Positions 2,860 to 5,518 of a DNA stretch of 5,518 bases are shown here, piece after piece (the stretch's first letter is position 1; every line of letters starts with the position of its first letter). The DNA comes from Phycisphaerales bacterium (lineage in GTDB: Bacteria; Planctomycetota; Phycisphaerae; Phycisphaerales; SM1A02), in assembly GCA_029243925.1 (NCBI GenBank), contig JAQWRC010000119.1:1-5518 (forward strand), given 5' to 3'. The notes below the pieces were generated by a model. It saw only the letters and a program-made list of their open reading frames with translations. It was not told the origin of the DNA and made no database searches. The translations under genes and the position numbers were made by a program.

Positions 2860-5518
2860 TCAGTTCGCACACCCCCAGTCTGAAATGACTTGGAGGAGAT
2901 CAGAGATATTGACAAGGCCGTCTGGGTATGGGCCACTTCCAGACGCACAGTCTGCACTTGAGCCTGATTGGCCCCATTCCGAGATGACCAGCAGCAAATC
3001 GGAGATGTTGACAATGCCATCTGCCGTCACATCGCCGGGACACGGGGCCAGGCAGTCGTCCGGGACGCCGTCCCAGTTCATGTCCGTCTGCGTGCCAGCT
3101 TCGACTTCACAGCCGTCGGAGTCACCGTCATCGTCGCAATCGGCCAGTGCCTGACAGATGTCGAGCACTTCGTCAGGACGACCATAGGCACCACCGTCGG
3201 CAAGGAAGGCTTCAAGATCAGCAAAGTCCTGCTGTGTGAACTCGTCATGCGAACCTCCGGGATGATCCGTCGGAGTCCTGAGCATCGTCCACAGATCTGT
3301 CCGCCGCTTGTCGCGAAGGCTCGGGCCTGGGTATCCCTTGCCACCACCTCCGTCATCTCCGTGGCAGCCAAAGCACCACGTATCGATGAGAGACTGCCCG
3401 GCTGATTTCACCCCGGTGGGTCCGCCGTCACAGTCGCCGGAGACTCCATCTGCAAGATCACATTCATCAGGCACACCGTTGCCGTTGCAATCCTTGCCGG
3501 ACGACGCGTACGACACTGTCAATGTGCCATCGCCCGTGCTGCCCTGCCATCCACCAAGACGGATGAAGTAGGTTTCACCAGCAGTAACGGAAATATCATC
3601 GATGGCCGAATAGTACGACTGGCAACCACTTTGGCCGCTCGCATCACCGTTGCAGGCGACCTGCGTCCAATCACCGCATGAACTGCCTTCATACAGTGCC
3701 ATTGATGTGTCGTATGATGACGAATCGCATGTCGTCAACGACAGTTCGCCATCAAGCGATGGGCTGAACGTAAACCAGACATCGGCGCTTCCATCCCAAT
3801 CGAGATACGTGCCTGAGCACTGGCTGTCATCCGGATCCGGGTATTCAGCATTGGCTCCGGTCGTAGAGAACGAGTTGACACCGACGATGACTTCAGGTGC
3901 ATTTTCACAGAGGTCCGCACCGTCATTGGGATTGTCTTCGATCATGCACTCGTAGCATCCGTCTCCGGGGACGTCATTGCCATCATCGCATTCCTCGCCT
4001 GCCTCGACGATGCCATTGCCGCAATCGGATCCACCTGTGGATTGACACGTGAGTCGATAGACGCGCCCGCCCGAAGTCACGACGTACAACTCTCCAGCAG
4101 CGTCTTCGCCGAAGGAGGTGATGGCGCCATTGCTGGAGGACCATCCGAGTTCGGATGTCACGTCCTGATGATTGACCGCCTGCCCATTCGATTCCTGGAA
4201 TGTCTTGATCCAATCGGCACAATATTCGGCGTAGAAGTAGGTGCCTTGATAGGAAGGCACTTCACAGCCGCGATAGACGTATCCACCGATCACTGTGCAC
4301 GCGCCTCCAGAGTGGCTGTAGTCCCAGATCGGGAAGTCATAATTTGAAGACCCGCTGCATCCACTCGTGTTGTATGCGGCGTCTCCTTCATAGCATCGCC
4401 ATCCCCAGTTGTATCCACCACCGGAGTTTGCGGGCTCGAAATCAATCTCTTCGTAGGCGTTCTGGCCAACATCGCCGATCCACATGTCACCAGTCGCTCG
4501 GTCGAATGAGAATCGCCAGGGATTTCGCATGCCGAGAGACCAGATTTCGTCACGAGTCGATGCATCCCCGACGAATGGATTGTCGGCTGGGACGTATGAC
4601 GGTGGGTTGAATGGATCGAGCCGCAGCATCTTGCCAAGCAATGATTGTGGATTCTGGGCCCGATTGTTGGGATCCCCGCCACTGCCGCCATCTCCCATGC
4701 CGACATAGAGCATGTCGTCTGGGCCAAACTCGATTCCTCCACCGTTGTGGTTGGAGAAATCCTGATCGATATTCAGCAGAATTGTTTCACTTGATGAATC
4801 AGCAACGTCAGGGTTGCCGCTGACGGTGAATCGGGACACGACCGTGTCGCCGGAATTGTCCGTGTAGTTGACGTAGAAATACCCGTTGTTCGCATAGTCG
4901 GGATCAAATGCCAGTCCCAGGAGGCCACGTTCGCCGCCGGTACTGATTTGGCTGGAGATGTTCAGATACGTGCCGATAGCGGACCAGTTGGACGTACTGA
5001 TGATCTTGATCCGACCAGTCTGCTCGACAAGAAAGAGGCGATCAAAGTCTTCCGGCGGCGACGTCGCATAGACAAGACTGCTGTACCCGCTGGCAACCTC
5101 AAGCAGCGCACCGACGCAATCGTCATCCAGTGTTTCACATTCATCCGGAACGTTGTTTTCATTGCAGTCACTGCTGGTGCCGTTGGCGATGTCATCGGCA
5201 TCATCGATGCCGTTTTCATTGCAGTCACCCCCACCGGATGAACCCGTTGGGACGACAGCTGAACCAAAGACCTGCATCGACTGACTGTCATTGACCGGTG
5301 GCTTGAAGACGCCGAGGGTAGCCGTACTCGTCTGTGGAGCGGTCGTCGACTTGAAGGAGAAACTGTAGACCGTCCCCCATCGAATGGCATTGGCCCATTC
5401 ATTCTCTGCATACGTTTCAGTGCAGGACCAGGTGATGGAACTGCCACCATTGGATAGCGTCCAGTCCGTGCCATCGATGGGTGAACCGCTGTGGTAATCG
5501 ACATCATTGAACTCGTAC
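2860..5518 (-). CDS. secreted PQQ-type sugar dehydrogenase/cytochrome c multidomain protein, 5' end outside window
   Basis: The frame is open from the window edge, giving 885 visible residues; the ATG at 5277 is internal. Order: residues 1-80, beta-rich segment (DVDYHSGSPIDGTDW...ANAIRWGTVYSFSF...LGVFKPP) of a type I recall in planctomycete secreted proteins; 98-127, two 19-residue DCNENG-type calcium-like repeats; about 139-490, glucose/sorbosone-dehydrogenase (GSDH) beta-propeller with GLLGLAFDPDY, NHNGGG..FGPD..LYVG.GDGG (His257 at the catalytic-base position) and GMRNPWR (Arg331-Asn332); about 499-524, Cys-rich CGNGIVEAGEECDDGN repeat; about 536-671, beta-sandwich resembling pre-peptidase C-terminal domains; 676-697, another DCNGNG repeat; about 702-775, cytochrome c-like segment with CFGCH (715-719); 825-885, dockerin-like pair. 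Inferred role: periplasmic or surface oxidation of a sugar or related substrate by PQQ, with electrons passed to haem c. Signal peptide not visible. Propeller call strong; cofactor and substrate inferred. Confidence 0.9.
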   Translation of the reverse strand, partial: YEFNDVDYHSGSPIDGTDWTLSNGGSSITWSCTETYAENEWANAIRWGTVYSFSFKSTTAPQTSTATLGVFKPPVNDSQSMQVFGSAVVPTGSSGGGDCNENGIDDADDIANGTSSDCNENNVPDECETLDDDCVGALLEVASGYSSLVYATSPPEDFDRLFLVEQTGRIKIISTSNWSAIGTYLNISSQISTGGERGLLGLAFDPDYANNGYFYVNYTDNSGDTVVSRFTVSGNPDVADSSSETILLNIDQDFSNHNGGGIEFGPDDMLYVGMGDGGSGGDPNNRAQNPQSLLGKMLRLDPFNPPSYVPADNPFVGDASTRDEIWSLGMRNPWRFSFDRATGDMWIGDVGQNAYEEIDFEPANSGGGYNWGWRCYEGDAAYNTSGCSGSSNYDFPIWDYSHSGGACTVIGGYVYRGCEVPSYQGTYFYAEYCADWIKTFQESNGQAVNHQDVTSELGWSSSNGAITSFGEDAAGELYVVTSGGRVYRLTCQSTGGSDCGNGIVEAGEECDDGNDVPGDGCYECMIEDNPNDGADLCENAPEVIVGVNSFSTTGANAEYPDPDDSQCSGTYLDWDGSADVWFTFSPSLDGELSLTTCDSSSYDTSMALYEGSSCGDWTQVACNGDASGQSGCQSYYSAIDDISVTAGETYFIRLGGWQGSTGDGTLTVSYASSGKDCNGNGVPDECDLADGVSGDCDGGPTGVKSAGQSLIDTWCFGCHGDDGGGGKGYPGPSLRDKRRTDLWTMLRTPTDHPGGSHDEFTQQDFADLEAFLADGGAYGRPDEVLDICQALADCDDDGDSDGCEVEAGTQTDMNWDGVPDDCLAPCPGDVTADGIVNISDLLLVISEWGQSGSSADCASGSGPYPDGLVNISDLLQVISDWGCAN
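2872..3018 (-). repeat. dockerin-like tandem repeat (two copies)
   Basis: Two 16-residue copies, GIVNISDLLLVISEWG (3018-2971) and GLVNISDLLQVISDWG (2919-2872), lie 33 residues apart at the C-terminus of the large protein. They resemble type I dockerin F-hands, with a calcium loop followed by a helix. The first loop has Asp-x-Thr-x-Asp-Gly...Asp ligands. The second lacks the first Asp (GPYPDG). Such tails are frequent on planctomycete extracellular proteins; true cohesin binding is unproven there. Confidence 0.8.
5155..5228 (-). repeat. 19-codon calcium-type repeat with identical 17-bp DNA core
   Basis: GTTTTCATTGCAGTCAC occurs exactly at 5155-5171 and again at 5212-5228, 57 bp or 19 codons apart. 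On the minus strand the cores encode the two DCNEN motifs of the repeat DCNENG-DDADDIANGTSS. A diverged unit of the same 19-residue period recurs later in the protein (DCNGNGVPDECDLADGVSG, around 3490-3430). The exact DNA match suggests recent unit duplication or strong codon conservation. Confidence 0.75.

Noticed and set aside
2625..3154. Plus-strand open frames across the spacer and into the large gene
   Set aside because: They overlap the dockerin-coding end of the minus-strand gene and the hairpin region. Their composition is that of antisense of Asp/Ser/Gly-rich coding sequence, and no start signal was seen.
4962..5507. 181-residue minus-strand frame rich in Arg, Ser and Met
   Set aside because: It lies in another frame of the large redox gene, whose own frame is continuous and carries recognisable domains from the window edge on.
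1..5518. CRISPR array, transposon, phage or defence system
   Set aside because: No regularly spaced direct repeats, no transposase, recombinase, nuclease or toxin-antitoxin signatures were found. The only exact spaced repeat (5155-5228) is a protein-coding calcium-type repeat.

Overview
The window looks like ordinary chromosome from a member of Planctomycetota, most likely a marine Phycisphaerae-type bacterium. Three protein features point there. One is a C-terminal sorting signal of the form PAPGA, hydrophobic run, poly-Arg. The second is a secreted multidomain protein ending in a dockerin-like pair of 'VNISDLL.VIS.WG' repeats. The third is the tandem Cys/Asp-rich 'DCNGNGVPDECD' repeats in that same protein. 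The assignment rests on recognised family style, not on a database search.

Layout, left to right. Positions 2-823 (+) hold the 3' nine-tenths of a ROK-family fructokinase of the Mak type. Its stop codon directly abuts the stop of a convergent gene for a small, very acidic lipoprotein (824-1105, -). Past a 163-bp divergent spacer with a plausible sigma-70-like promoter lies a secreted protein with a PEP-CTERM-like anchor (1269-1931, +), closed by a clear hairpin terminator. A complete tRNA-Ser(UGA) gene (2018-2104, +) follows. A four-helix membrane protein of unknown function (2132-2632, +) starts 27 nt after it. A 227-bp gene-free stretch (2633-2859) carries several inverted repeats, at least one of which reads as a terminator for the minus strand. 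The right half (2860-5518, -) is one large gene whose 5' end lies beyond the window. It encodes a secreted protein built as: beta-rich N-terminal segment, calcium-type repeats, glucose/sorbosone-dehydrogenase-like beta-propeller, Myxococcus-type Cys-rich repeat, beta-sandwich domain, calcium-type repeats, a single-haem cytochrome c-like segment (CFGCH), and a dockerin-like tail.

Functional reading. The genes do not form one operon or an obvious pathway. The kinase is cytosolic sugar metabolism. The lipoprotein, the sorted protein and the large protein are envelope or extracellular. The most interesting object is the large protein, because it places a PQQ-type sugar-dehydrogenase propeller and a c-type haem site on one chain, with surface-attachment style domains. 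I saw no CRISPR array, transposase, integrase, toxin-antitoxin pair or defence gene.
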